Shown: positions 32,128-41,230, numbered from the stretch's first letter. The stretch: DNA of 41,474 nucleotides from Aneurinibacillus aneurinilyticus ATCC 12856 (GCF_000466385.1 NZ_KE952746.1:1-41474); one strand, 5' to 3'. Notes: a model not told the origin generated them from the letters alone. Numbers and translations: made by a program.

Positions 32128-32137
32128 GCGCCTTTTT
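32109..32137. terminator. Bidirectional terminator overlapping antiporter stop
   Basis: AAAAAAGGC-A-CTC pairs with GAG-C-GCCTTTTTT around a short loop; the antiporter TGA lies within the hairpin. The flanks suit both converging genes. Confidence 0.75.
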
Positions 32138-32163
32138 TAACAAAGTTATTTCTACACTGTATA

Positions 32164-33021
32164 TTAACGATGCGCTGCTACTTCTTCCATAATATGCTCC
32201 GGAAGAATAAGCTGTTCAATGCCAAGCATATCTGCCACCTCATCCTTGCTATACCCACTGAACAGCTGATGAACAACAAATGTATTGCGTAATTTTTGCG
32301 CATGAATATGCAGACCGGCTTTCTTACCAAGCGTATTTAAAATAAACTGCATGCTTCTTGGACTCATTCTTTCCCCTTGACGGGAAGTGAATACGAATGT
32401 TGTATCACCTGACATTTCTCGGTGTCCACGTAAATAACGAGCGTCACGTTCATTCAACACAATACGGCGCAGGTTCCCAAGCGAAATACCGACAATCGCA
32501 CTGCCACCCTGCCAAACAATTTCATTCCATAGCAAATTAGACGCTTCCTGAATGCGAAGACCTCCCCAAAGAAATACAGTAATGAGCGCCATATTACGTA
32601 AATAGAGGGCTTCATTGTTTTTCGATGCAGCATCCTGCTCGATTGTATGAAATAAAAAATCGAGTTCTTCATCCGTTATATAGAACGCCTGCTCTTCCTT
32701 CTCATCCCGGCGGCGTTTTAGTTTCGCACACGGATCAAGACCAATGACGCCTTTCAACCATAGAAAATGAAAATATGACTTCAGTGCGGAAATTTTTTTA
32801 TTCACCGTCGATACTTGCCGACCGACTTTTAATTCTTCTTCAATAAATTGGGTAACAGTAGAATAACCGATATCATGCAATTCTATATGAGGATGCACCC
32901 GCCCCAACCAAGCAAAAAAAATCGTCATCTCCATCATATAAGAGTGGATAGTTAAGTCAGCACGCATCTGTTCCATTAAATATTTTTCATATTCATCATG
33001 GTAACCAAAATGAAAACTCAT
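32164..33021 (-). CDS. Tyrosine-recombinase-fold protein lacking catalytic residues
   Basis: 285 aa, collinear with XerC/XerD: SAM-like N-terminal core-binding domain (residues 1-95, with VSTVNKKISALKSYFHFLW), then a catalytic-type domain. First Arg is kept (R156, GGLRIQEASNLLW) and the second Arg too (R245, QKLRNTF). The usual Lys loop lacks Lys (LGNLRRIVLN), the active-site His is Gln242, the later His is Ile268 (MLGIEQL), and no Tyr occurs at the C-terminal nucleophile position (LILPEHIMEEVAAHR). Recombination should be impossible; a DNA-binding or structural role is inferred. AAAGGAAGG precedes the start. No att sites seen. Confidence 0.8.
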   Translation of the reverse strand: MSFHFGYHDEYEKYLMEQMRADLTIHSYMMEMTIFFAWLGRVHPHIELHDIGYSTVTQFIEEELKVGRQVSTVNKKISALKSYFHFLWLKGVIGLDPCAKLKRRRDEKEEQAFYITDEELDFLFHTIEQDAASKNNEALYLRNMALITVFLWGGLRIQEASNLLWNEIVWQGGSAIVGISLGNLRRIVLNERDARYLRGHREMSGDTTFVFTSRQGERMSPRSMQFILNTLGKKAGLHIHAQKLRNTFVVHQLFSGYSKDEVADMLGIEQLILPEHIMEEVAAHR

Positions 33022-33067
33022 TGTTTTTTACCTTCCTTTTGGAAGTATTTGATTTTTTACTTATACG

Positions 33068-33083
33068 TAGTATTATAATACTA
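33068..33083. promoter_or_regulatory. Perfect 16-bp AT palindrome before integrase-like gene
   Basis: TAGTATTATAATACTA reads identically on both strands. It includes the TAG stop of the sirtuin gene and, on the minus strand, a TATAAT -10 for the integrase-like gene. Possible operator; unproven. Confidence 0.35.
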
Positions 33084-33851
33084 TATGTGTATTGATAGCC
33101 GTTTTGCAATACACGACAGTGTCGGTCCAATCTCTGCATGTAGTACAATGTCAAAATATTTGTCCATCTGGGTCGGTTCGCGGTTAATAATTGCTGTCAT
33201 CTTGGCCGCGTCTGATGCCGCTGCACCTGGAAGATAGTTCACAGGCGTTACCTCAAGCGAGGAACCTAGCGTTAAAAACAAATCGCAGTTTTCAACCGCG
33301 GCAAATGCATCTTCCAGCCCTTCCACCGGATCACCGAATAGAACAACGGCAGGGCGTAATACCTGCCCGCATATCCCACCGGATAATCGTTTAATACAAC
33401 GAGGTACTTCATGCTCTTTAACGTAGCTTACGTCATACTGTTCAACACATGAAGGGCAATATGCCTTTTTGATTGTGCCATGAATTTCCAGCACATGGCC
33501 GCTTCCCGCCGCCACATGCAAACCGTCCACATTTTGCGTAACTACAGTTATGTGCTTGCCTGTTTCCTCTAACGCTGCCAGAAAATAATGACCTCGGTTC
33601 GGCTTAATTTCTCCTTCAATTTTAACGCGAAAAATATCTTTGAATGCAGGCCAGAAACGGTCTGGATTACGACGCAGATATGAAGTAGACATCATATCCA
33701 TCCGGCTTACATCCTCCGTCCATATTCCTTCTGTTGAACGAAAATCAGGAATGCCGGATTCGGTACTTATACCGGCACCTGTCAATACTACAATGCGATC
33801 CGCCTTCTGAATCGCCTGTGCCAGCATCTCTACGCTCTCTGCTTCTGTCAT
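33081..33851 (-). CDS. NAD-dependent protein deacylase (sirtuin)
   Basis: 256 aa Sir2-family protein. GAGIS (25-29), TQNVDGLH (105-112), catalytic H124 (EIHGT), zinc ligands C132, C135, C152 and C161, and LFLTLGSSLEVTPVNYLP are all present, so it should be active. It removes acetyl or longer acyl groups from lysines using NAD. ATG 33851 lies nine bases after AGGAGG; the GTG at 33857 is too near. It precedes the integrase-like gene on the same strand by about 60 bp. Confidence 0.93.
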   Translation of the reverse strand: MTEAESVEMLAQAIQKADRIVVLTGAGISTESGIPDFRSTEGIWTEDVSRMDMMSTSYLRRNPDRFWPAFKDIFRVKIEGEIKPNRGHYFLAALEETGKHITVVTQNVDGLHVAAGSGHVLEIHGTIKKAYCPSCVEQYDVSYVKEHEVPRCIKRLSGGICGQVLRPAVVLFGDPVEGLEDAFAAVENCDLFLTLGSSLEVTPVNYLPGAAASDAAKMTAIINREPTQMDKYFDIVLHAEIGPTLSCIAKRLSIHI

Positions 33852-34085
33852 GCTCACTATCCTCCTTTGCTTCTTTTACACGCATGTTTTTATACATAGT
33901 ATTTATGTACATTTTATTTTACTGAGTTTTCGCTTCTATCTCAAACCCTCTCGTTCGACATTAATATATAATAATATCTAATTATTTTATATTTTTTGAC
34001 AATATACTTCTTAGGACTCAAGACATTACAAAAAAACTTCAAATACAATAAAAATAAGTCTCTATTTCAACAAGGAGGGTTGTCC

Positions 34086-34676
34086 ATGTACGAGTTGCAG
34101 GCACACGAAAGAATTTTCGTTTTTACGGGCCCCTATGGCGCAGGACGTAAGACAGTTGCGGATATGGTCGGTGAAACGCTGGGGATGCAGCGAGTCATTC
34201 CTTATACTACCCGTCCCCGTCGCTCAGTTGAAGTAGACGGACAAGATTATCATTTTGTTTCTCCAGAACAATTTGCGCAAATGAAGGCAAACGACGTATT
34301 CATCGAAACGATAGAGCTTGATCATATTATGTATGGCATCAAAGAAAGCGATATTGAACACGATTTACAAAAAAGCGGGGTCATCTACTTGATCCTCAAT
34401 CATTATGGCGCCGATGCTTTAAAGCGTCTATATGGAGACAAAGTTATTCGTATCTGTATTCATACGGATCCGGACACCATCATGAAAAAACAGCGTACAC
34501 GCGGGTATTCTGATGAAGTTATTCGTCGTCATTTAAAATACTACGAAAAAGAAAACGCTTACAAATCACAATGCGAACATTGTTTTGCAAACAATGAGCT
34601 TGCACATACCGTATTTGCCGTATCAGAAACAATCGAGCCGTACTTGGGTCGTAACCTTATGCCGGATTATCAATAA
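34086..34676 (+). CDS. Guanylate-kinase-like P-loop protein
   Basis: 196 aa. P-loop GPYGAGRKT (15-23), nucleoside-monophosphate motifs YTTRPRR (40-46) and DGQDYHF (51-57), HTDPDTIMKKQRTRGYSDEVIRRHLKYY. It has all elements to phosphorylate GMP, but the P-loop has Arg before the Lys-Thr and the C-terminal half is divergent, so it may be a paralogue with a specialised role beside the housekeeping gmk. AAGGAGG stands seven to eight bases before ATG 34086. Strong terminator follows. Confidence 0.85.
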   Translation: MYELQAHERIFVFTGPYGAGRKTVADMVGETLGMQRVIPYTTRPRRSVEVDGQDYHFVSPEQFAQMKANDVFIETIELDHIMYGIKESDIEHDLQKSGVIYLILNHYGADALKRLYGDKVIRICIHTDPDTIMKKQRTRGYSDEVIRRHLKYYEKENAYKSQCEHCFANNELAHTVFAVSETIEPYLGRNLMPDYQ

Positions 34677-34710
34677 ACCACAGAAAATCAGCAAGGCTTA
34701 ATCAATAAGA

Positions 34711-34747
34711 AAAAAGAGCCGGAGGACACATTCCTTCCGGCTCTTTG
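34711..34747 (+). terminator. Terminator after guanylate-kinase-like gene
   Basis: AAAGAGCCGGA (34713-34723) pairs with TCCGGCTCTTT (34736-34746), loop of 12, followed by GC-TT. The following ~190 bp up to the acoL stop hold nothing recognisable. Confidence 0.8.
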
Positions 34748-34936
34748 CTTATAATCCAATAAAAAAGCTGTTAGATAACCTTCTCTCGTGTAAGACAATG
34801 CTTATGAACCAGCATAAAATAAACAAAAGACCCGGACGTTACATATTCACAAGCGCTGAAAATCTATAAAAAACTTCGAAAAATCAACATCAAAATTCAA
34901 GCGATGAAACGATAATATGTTTGCAACAACTGTCTG

Positions 34937-36316
34937 CTATATATGCACTGCTGCCCCTTTGGCGGCGCGAACCGCTTCATGAATAGCTTCCGCAAGCGTC
35001 GGATGGGCAGCGATGAAATCGTCCAGCGTATCCACCGTCATTTCTCCGTGTATCATTAATGTTCCTTGTCCAATCAACTCTGTGGCTCGCGGTCCAACAA
35101 TCGAGATACCAAGAATCTCCTGAAATACCGGCTCCGTAATTACTTTTACTTTCCCGATTTGTTCCTGAAGAATAAGCGCTTTACCGTTTGCACTAAACGG
35201 AAATTCGCTCACTCGTATATCACCGTATTGCTGGCGGGCTTGTCGCTCCGTCAATCCGACGCTCGCCACTTCCGGCCAAGTATAAATACAGCGTGGGATC
35301 GTATAGCTATGAGCCTGATGCGATCCGCCGCAAGCATTTGCTCCTGCTACTTCTCCTTCATGGAAAGCAAGGTGTGCGAGCTGAATACCACCTATAACAT
35401 CACCACAGGCATAAATATGCGGAACGCTTGTGCTCATATTATCACTAACCTCAATACCTCGCTCCGTCCATATCACACTTGTATTCTCCAGCCCGAGCTG
35501 TGCCATGCGCGGCTTACGCCCGACAGCGACCAGTACACGTTCCGCCTGTACTTCAATCTGTTCATCTTTTGTTTGAATAACGACGCTTTTCTTAGCTTTG
35601 TCCAGTTGTTGTACAGCAGCAGCCGTATGCAGTGTGACTCCATCGGACTGTAGCTGCTTTGCCAGTATGGCCGCAATATCCTCGTCTTCTCCCGGCAGAA
35701 TGGAATCAGCCATCTCGACTATAGTTACTTCGCATCCCAAACGACTGTATATGCTGGCAAACTCACAGCCGATGACTCCGCCGCCGACAATGAGGATTGA
35801 CTTGGGCAAATATGGCTGCTCAAGAGCATGTGTGCTGTTTAAAATCCACTCTCCATCGAATGGTGCAAATGGAAGTGCAATCGGTTCGGAGCCGGTTGCA
35901 ATAATATAACGTTCCGCCTCAATGTCTTGCACTCCTTCTTTTGTATGCACCTGTAATTTGTAATTGTTAATAAAAGTCGCCATTCCCTGTATGACTTCAA
36001 TTTGATTTTTTTTCATCAAATATTGAATGCCCAGTACAAGCTTTTTCACCGTTTTATCTTTGTATTTCTGTATCCGTTTCCAATTAATGCGTACCTCTCC
36101 ACCCAGTATCTCAATGCCAAAATCCGCCGCCCGTTTCACCCGCTCATACATCTCTGTGCTTTCTAACAATGACTTGGTCGGCATACACCCTTCATTCAGG
36201 CATGTACCGCCAAGCGCCATTGCTTCGATTAGTATAACGCGTGCTCCTTGACGCGCTGCTGTAATCGCTGCGACGTATCCAGCTGGACCGCCGCCAATGA
36301 TCGCAATCGTATTCAC
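34937..36316 (-). CDS. acoL: Dihydrolipoyl dehydrogenase (E3) of the acetoin dehydrogenase complex
   Basis: 459 aa flavoprotein. FAD motif IIGGGPAGYVAAITAARQG, redox pair C39/C44 (GGTCLNEGCMPTKS), NAD motif ILIVGGGVIGCEFASIYSRLG and C-terminal His-Glu dyad (AAHPTLAEAIHEA). It reoxidises the lipoyl arm of E2. 17 nt downstream of acoC, last gene of the operon. Assigned as acoL by context; other E3 enzymes would look similar. Confidence 0.92.
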   Translation of the reverse strand: MNTIAIIGGGPAGYVAAITAARQGARVILIEAMALGGTCLNEGCMPTKSLLESTEMYERVKRAADFGIEILGGEVRINWKRIQKYKDKTVKKLVLGIQYLMKKNQIEVIQGMATFINNYKLQVHTKEGVQDIEAERYIIATGSEPIALPFAPFDGEWILNSTHALEQPYLPKSILIVGGGVIGCEFASIYSRLGCEVTIVEMADSILPGEDEDIAAILAKQLQSDGVTLHTAAAVQQLDKAKKSVVIQTKDEQIEVQAERVLVAVGRKPRMAQLGLENTSVIWTERGIEVSDNMSTSVPHIYACGDVIGGIQLAHLAFHEGEVAGANACGGSHQAHSYTIPRCIYTWPEVASVGLTERQARQQYGDIRVSEFPFSANGKALILQEQIGKVKVITEPVFQEILGISIVGPRATELIGQGTLMIHGEMTVDTLDDFIAAHPTLAEAIHEAVRAAKGAAVHI

Positions 36317-36333
36317 CTCTCTCCCTCCCGCTC

Positions 36334-37587
36334 CTAGAGCAGCATCCGGTATGGATGCTCCAAATATTCTTTAATCGTATGAAGAAATGCGGCAGCGGGA
36401 GCGCCGTCCAACACTTGATGATCAAATGTTAGACTTAATGGCAAAAGGCTTCGTCGATGTAACAAATCCCCTACATAAACCGGCATATCGTGTGCCACGC
36501 CCACACCTAGAATTCCTGTTTCGGGCGGATTTAAAATCGGGGTAAACGTCTCGATATGATAAGCACCGAGATTTGTAATTGTGAAGGTCGACCCTGACAT
36601 CTCCTCCGGATTCAGTTGATTCTTTCGGGCCCGCTGACTAAGATTTCGAATTGTGCGTGACAATTCTAGGACAGACATCCGCTCCGCATGACGGATGACC
36701 GGAACGACCAATCCGTTTTCTAATGCGACGGCCATTCCTAGATGAACATGACTGTACGTTTTAATGCCATGCCTAGTATAAGTACTATTCATTTGTACAT
36801 GCTCCTGAAGCGCTCGTACAACCGCCCGGGCGATAAAATCGGTTACTGTCAGCCTATCCCCTGCTTCCCGGCTGTTTTCCACCTGATTTGCCGCCTGTTT
36901 TTTTAATGCCAGCAGGTCTGTGACATCCACCCGCATAGTCATCGTAAGCTGAGCGCTATTACGCAGGCTTTCATGCATCCGTTCCGCAATAATTTTGCGC
37001 ATGCCGGTCATTGGCACAAGTTGTGTGGCATCTTCGTGATGTGCTTCCAGGGAGACGACCTGCTGTGCAGTAGCCACTTCACCATTTTTTCCTTCTTGAA
37101 TCGCCTTTTCCACATCTTCTTTCGTAATGCGACCACCTGGTCCCGTTCCAGCCAGCCCTTCAATATTCAAGCCAGCTGCAACCGCTATTTTACGAGCCAC
37201 AGGGGAGATTTTCACACCGGCCTTTCGTAAGATTGGCATAGAGGATGAACTTTCGGATACGTTGCTTGTCTGTTCTTCTGTCTCTTGTTCTGATAGCTGC
37301 TGTGGAGCGGAAGATGCGGTAGGCGTTGCTGCTTTTACAACTTGCTCCCCCGAATGACCGATATGTCCAATAGCCGTTCCGATGGGCACTACTTCTCCAG
37401 CTTCCACCGCAATCTCCAGCAGCACGCCGTCCACGGGCGCTTCCACTTCCATTTCGATTTTTTCTGAACTGATTACGACGACAACATCACCTTTATTTAC
37501 TTCGTCGCCTGCGGCTTTTTTCCATTCTACGACGGTTCCTTCTTTCATGCCCATGCCAAGCTTTGGCATGATGACGTCCGCTGCCAT
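36334..37587 (-). CDS. acoC: Dihydrolipoamide acetyltransferase (E2) of the acetoin dehydrogenase complex
   Basis: 417 aa. Lipoyl domain with K43 (SSEKIEMEVEAP), a Ser/Gln/Glu-rich linker, a peripheral subunit-binding domain (KISPVARKIAVAAGLNIEGL...GGRITKEDVEKA) and a catalytic domain ending LTFDHQVLDGAPAAAFL. It takes the acetyl group from hydroxyethyl-TPP formed on E1 and gives acetyl-CoA. Read with acoB and acoL. Confidence 0.93.
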   Translation of the reverse strand: MAADVIMPKLGMGMKEGTVVEWKKAAGDEVNKGDVVVVISSEKIEMEVEAPVDGVLLEIAVEAGEVVPIGTAIGHIGHSGEQVVKAATPTASSAPQQLSEQETEEQTSNVSESSSSMPILRKAGVKISPVARKIAVAAGLNIEGLAGTGPGGRITKEDVEKAIQEGKNGEVATAQQVVSLEAHHEDATQLVPMTGMRKIIAERMHESLRNSAQLTMTMRVDVTDLLALKKQAANQVENSREAGDRLTVTDFIARAVVRALQEHVQMNSTYTRHGIKTYSHVHLGMAVALENGLVVPVIRHAERMSVLELSRTIRNLSQRARKNQLNPEEMSGSTFTITNLGAYHIETFTPILNPPETGILGVGVAHDMPVYVGDLLHRRSLLPLSLTFDHQVLDGAPAAAFLHTIKEYLEHPYRMLL

Positions 37588-37663
37588 ATTCTCACCTTCC
37601 TCACTCTATATAATCTTTTGGTGATAATAAACAAGAAAATTCCCACTATACAGAAAATTTATT

Positions 37664-38698
37664 TTATACTGCAAGAATTGATTCGTCGCCAATTAATTCC
37701 GATACGACCTTGATGACTTTTTGTGAATTTGGCAAGTAAGCGTCTTCAAGCACTGGCGAGAATGGAACGGGCGTATGTGGACCGGTAATCATCTTAATCG
37801 GCGCATCCAATAGATCAAAACCTTTGTCTGCGACAAGCGCGGAAATATCAGTAGCCGCACTGCAACGCGGGTTTGCTTCATCGATCACGATGAGACGACT
37901 TGTCTTGGCAACTGAATCAAGAATTGTGTCTTCATCAAGCGGAGAGAGGCTTCGCGGGTCCACAACCTCTACTTCAACCCCTCTGCGTGAGAGTTGTTCT
38001 GCCGCTTCCATTGCAGTATGAACTTGTTTACCGATAGCAACAATCGTTATATCGTTGCCTGCCCGTTTAATATCGGCCTGACCAAGCGGAATGGTATACT
38101 TACCTTCTGGCACTTCGCCTCTCATGTTGTATAACGTTTTATCCTCAAAGAAAATAACGGGGTCGTTATCCTCGATGGAAGCCAGTAATAATCCTTTGGC
38201 ATCATACGGCGTTGCTGGCACGACAACTTTGATTCCTGGAATATGCGTAAACATAGCGTACAAACTTTGTGAATGCTGTGCCGCTGACCGATAGCCGGCC
38301 CCATGCATCGTACGAATCGTTATCGGAACTTGCGCCTTGCCGCCAAACATATACCGAAGCTTAGCCCCCTGATTCATCACCTGGTCAAGACAGCATCCGA
38401 TAAAGTCGTTAAACATCAACTCGGCAATCGGCCTGAGTGCGGTAGCGCCAGCGGCTACCGCAGCACCAATGTACGCCGCTTCACTGATGGGCGTATCAAG
38501 CACCCGCGTGCGGCCGAATTCCTTCGCCAGCCCTTTCGTGACACCCATAACGCCGCCCCACGCTTCATCTTCGAACAAATGGTCTACATCCGCACCCCCG
38601 GCGATGTCTTCCCCCATCAGAATGACATCCGGGTTCTCCCTCATGGCAATTTGCATCGCTTCGCGAACCGCTTCTGAAAATGTAATTTGTCTTGCCAA
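37664..38698 (-). CDS. acoB: TPP-dependent acetoin dehydrogenase E1 beta
   Basis: 344 aa transketolase-like subunit. ITFSEAVREAM, VILMGEDIAGGADVD, RVLDTPISEAAYIGAAVAAG, RTMHGAGYRSAAQHSQSL and the DEANPRCSAATDI segment fit the AcoB/PDHB family. Start is TTG 38698: GGAGG lies eight bases upstream, whereas the GTG at 38707 overlaps that site. About 30 nt after acoA. Confidence 0.93.
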   Translation of the reverse strand: MARQITFSEAVREAMQIAMRENPDVILMGEDIAGGADVDHLFEDEAWGGVMGVTKGLAKEFGRTRVLDTPISEAAYIGAAVAAGATALRPIAELMFNDFIGCCLDQVMNQGAKLRYMFGGKAQVPITIRTMHGAGYRSAAQHSQSLYAMFTHIPGIKVVVPATPYDAKGLLLASIEDNDPVIFFEDKTLYNMRGEVPEGKYTIPLGQADIKRAGNDITIVAIGKQVHTAMEAAEQLSRRGVEVEVVDPRSLSPLDEDTILDSVAKTSRLIVIDEANPRCSAATDISALVADKGFDLLDAPIKMITGPHTPVPFSPVLEDAYLPNSQKVIKVVSELIGDESILAV

Positions 38699-38730
38699 TT
38701 CAAACACCTCCGATTTTAAATTGATAAAAT

Positions 38731-39723
38731 TTAATAGGATACGTACACATCGGTATACAAATCGTCCTCACTTGGATACGGACTTTGTTCAGCAAACATA
38801 ATCGCTTTTTCCACCGCCTCCTCTACCTGCTGATCAATGTTATCCATTTCGCTTTCGTTCATTACATTCGCGTCAAGCAAATAGCTCCTGAACATGGTGA
38901 TGGCATCCTGCTCATTCAGATGGTTACGCCGTTCTTCCTCTGCTTTATATTTCTGCTGGTCGCCTTCAAAGTGGCCGTAATTGCGATATGTTCTACACTC
39001 GATAAGGGTCGGTCCTTCGCCGCGCCGCGCACGCTCCACCGCTTCTTTGGCCGCATCGTATACAGCTATCATATCCTTGCCGTTCACGATGACACTTGGG
39101 ATGTTGTATGCTGCCGCTCTATCGGCAATGTTCGTGCAACTGGATGCGTAGTGAAACGGTGTTGCTTCCGCGTAACCATTGTTCTCGGCTACGAATACGA
39201 CAGGAAGCTGCCAAATAGCCGCAAGATTAATACCTTCATGAAATGTGCCTTCATTATTTGCTCCATCGCCAAAGAAGCAGACGGTTACCGCACCGGTTTG
39301 TTTAATTTTCGCTGTTAACGCTGAACCGCATGCAAGCGGAAATCCGCCACCGACGATACCATTCGCCCCAAGCATTCCTTTACTAACATCTGCGATATGC
39401 ATGGAACCGCCTTTTCCTTTACACAATCCTGTTGCCTTGCCGAATAATTCTGCCATCATACCATCAAGTTCGCATCCTTTTGCAATACAATGACCGTGAC
39501 CTCGATGGGTACTGGTGATACTATCATTCTCATCTAGATGTGCGCATACCCCAACCGCTACCGCTTCTTCTCCTGCATACAAATGTACAAACCCCGGAAG
39601 CCTGCCTTCACTAAACAAGTCGTGAACCCGATTTTCGAACTTGCGAATCTCTACTGCCTTTTGATACATCCACTGTGCCTGACTTTTGGATAGTTCATGA
39701 TTTTGCGTCTGTGCCATACTCAT
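38731..39723 (-). CDS. acoA: TPP-dependent acetoin dehydrogenase E1 alpha
   Basis: 330 aa. TPP-binding GDGANNEGTFHEGINLAA...NNGYAEATP, with KGKGGSMHIADVSKGMLGANGIVGGG and HRGHGHCIAKG typical of AcoA. It cleaves acetoin to acetaldehyde and an acetyl unit. ATG 39723 has AAAGGAGG nearby; the frame to 39768 runs into the promoter. First gene of acoA-acoB-acoC-acoL behind a sigma-54 promoter, so induction by acetoin through an AcoR-type activator is expected. Confidence 0.94.
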   Translation of the reverse strand: MSMAQTQNHELSKSQAQWMYQKAVEIRKFENRVHDLFSEGRLPGFVHLYAGEEAVAVGVCAHLDENDSITSTHRGHGHCIAKGCELDGMMAELFGKATGLCKGKGGSMHIADVSKGMLGANGIVGGGFPLACGSALTAKIKQTGAVTVCFFGDGANNEGTFHEGINLAAIWQLPVVFVAENNGYAEATPFHYASSCTNIADRAAAYNIPSVIVNGKDMIAVYDAAKEAVERARRGEGPTLIECRTYRNYGHFEGDQQKYKAEEERRNHLNEQDAITMFRSYLLDANVMNESEMDNIDQQVEEAVEKAIMFAEQSPYPSEDDLYTDVYVSY

Positions 39724-39764
39724 GCAAAGCTCCTCCTTTAAGCGGATTTGTCTTTTACATACAC

Positions 39765-39779
39765 GCAAACCTCATGCCA
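39765..39779 (-). promoter_or_regulatory. Sigma-54 (SigL) promoter of acoA
   Basis: Minus-strand TGGCAT-N5-TTGC: the -24 GG and -12 GC dinucleotides are ten bases apart, the invariant sigma-54 geometry. Transcription should begin about 12 bases downstream, some 30 nt before acoA. Confidence 0.8.
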
Positions 39780-39838
39780 ATCTGGCAACGCTTACAAACC
39801 AGCCTTTCCTGTCTTCTCGTCGTTTCAATAATGGGAAT

Positions 39839-39869
39839 AAATGAGACGCTGTCTCGCTTTGTCTCATTT
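39839..39869. promoter_or_regulatory. Dyad upstream of acoA promoter, candidate activator site
   Basis: AAATGAGAC (39839-39847) and GTCTCATTT (39861-39869) form a dyad with a third GTCTC at 39851-39855. It lies roughly 90-110 bp before the acoA start, the usual position of an enhancer-binding-protein site. AcoR is the expected ligand. Confidence 0.5.
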
Positions 39870-39878
39870 TATCTCACA

Positions 39879-39925
39879 AAAAAACCTTCCCTGCAGGAAT
39901 CAGGTCCGACAAGGAAGGTTTTTAT
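39879..39925 (-). terminator. Terminator of the NCS2 permease gene
   Basis: AAAAACCTTCC (39880-39890) pairs with GGAAGGTTTTT (39913-39923), loop of 22, T-run on both strands. It overlaps the region in front of the aco promoter. Confidence 0.75.
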
Positions 39926-39928
39926 TCA

Positions 39929-41230
39929 TTATATGCCGATTGCGTGAAATATGAAGTTAAGCAGAAATAAACCAGCAATCAAATAAAACAATACGGTAAC
40001 TTCTTTTCCCTTGCCGAGCGCAAGCTTCAATAACGGATAAATAATAAATCCGAAAGCAATTCCGTCTACGATACTGTATGTGAGCGGAATAAGCGCAATC
40101 ACTAAAAACGCGGGAAACCCCTCAGAAAAATCCTGAAAATCAATGTTTCGCACACTCTGGATCATAAGCCCGCCAATAATAATAAGGACAGGGGCAATCG
40201 CGCTATCCGGAATCAGTCTAATAACCGGAATAAAAAAGAAAGACAGCAAAAACAGCAGACCGGTAACAATGGCTGTAAGCCCTGTTTTTCCTCCCGCTGC
40301 GATGCCTGCTGCACTCTCTACTGTAGCTACTGTAGGGCTGGTACCAAAGAAACCACTTGCAATGACAGAAAGAGAAGTCGTCCGCATGGCTCGATCAAAC
40401 GCTTCCGATTTATCCGCCATGCGAAGCTGGCTGTGAATAAGACCGATATTTTCAAAAACAACTACAAGCGCCAAGGAAAAAGAGGCGATCCAGAACGCCG
40501 CAGACGCAACATTATCCAATGACATGGCGCCAAACACCGACCTGTATTCGCCAGATGAAAATCCGACGTGCCCCACCTTCTTGCTATCAATTTGTCCGAA
40601 TAAAGCAGCCAGAGCTGTACCGAGCAGAATGCTGATTAAAAAATTTCCTGGCACATTACGAGCAAATAAAAATACGGTAATAAGAAGTGTTACCAATGTC
40701 AAAAGCACAGATGCACTGCTGAAATCTCCCAATGCCACGAACGTAGTCTGGCTGGCGACTACAATTCCGCCTTTCTGCAAGCCGATAAAGGCGAGAAATA
40801 ATCCGATACCTACTGTAATCGCTTCCTTCAGCGATACCGGAATTGCTTGTGCAATCTTTGCCGCAAGCGAAGTGAAGGAAATGATCGCCAACAACAGGCC
40901 GGATACAAAAACAGCCGCAAGCGCCTCCTGCCAGGTTAATCCCATTCCTTGTACAAGCGTATATGAGAACAGGGCATTTATGCCCATTCCTGGCACAAGA
41001 ACAATAGGCGCATTGGCTCCAAATCCCATAAGAAAGCAGCCAACGAATGAAGTTAAAATCGTGGCAATGATTCCTGCTTCTACGGGAATTCCTGCATCGG
41101 ACATAATCGACGAATTCACAGCGATAATATAGACAATCGTAAAAAAAGAAACCGTGCCAGCCAAAATTTCTTTCCTAACCGTCGTACGGCTTCCCGTTAA
41201 ACGAAAGTATTTGTCCAGCAACTTCTGCAA
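39929..41230 (-). CDS. NCS2/AzgA-family purine permease
   Basis: 433 aa, about 12-14 transmembrane segments. VSFFTIVYIIAVNSSIMSDAGIP, LVPGMGINALFSYTLVQGMG, ASGFFGTSPTVATVESAAGIAAGGKTG and a C-terminal IIIGGLMIQSVRNID are PbuG/AzgA signatures (hypoxanthine, guanine or adenine uptake with protons). Start TTG 41230 has AAGGAAGG seven bases upstream; the ATG just before it is in another frame. No purine riboswitch was found upstream, although relatives often have one. Confidence 0.9.
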   Translation of the reverse strand: MQKLLDKYFRLTGSRTTVRKEILAGTVSFFTIVYIIAVNSSIMSDAGIPVEAGIIATILTSFVGCFLMGFGANAPIVLVPGMGINALFSYTLVQGMGLTWQEALAAVFVSGLLLAIISFTSLAAKIAQAIPVSLKEAITVGIGLFLAFIGLQKGGIVVASQTTFVALGDFSSASVLLTLVTLLITVFLFARNVPGNFLISILLGTALAALFGQIDSKKVGHVGFSSGEYRSVFGAMSLDNVASAAFWIASFSLALVVVFENIGLIHSQLRMADKSEAFDRAMRTTSLSVIASGFFGTSPTVATVESAAGIAAGGKTGLTAIVTGLLFLLSFFFIPVIRLIPDSAIAPVLIIIGGLMIQSVRNIDFQDFSEGFPAFLVIALIPLTYSIVDGIAFGFIIYPLLKLALGKGKEVTVLFYLIAGLFLLNFIFHAIGI

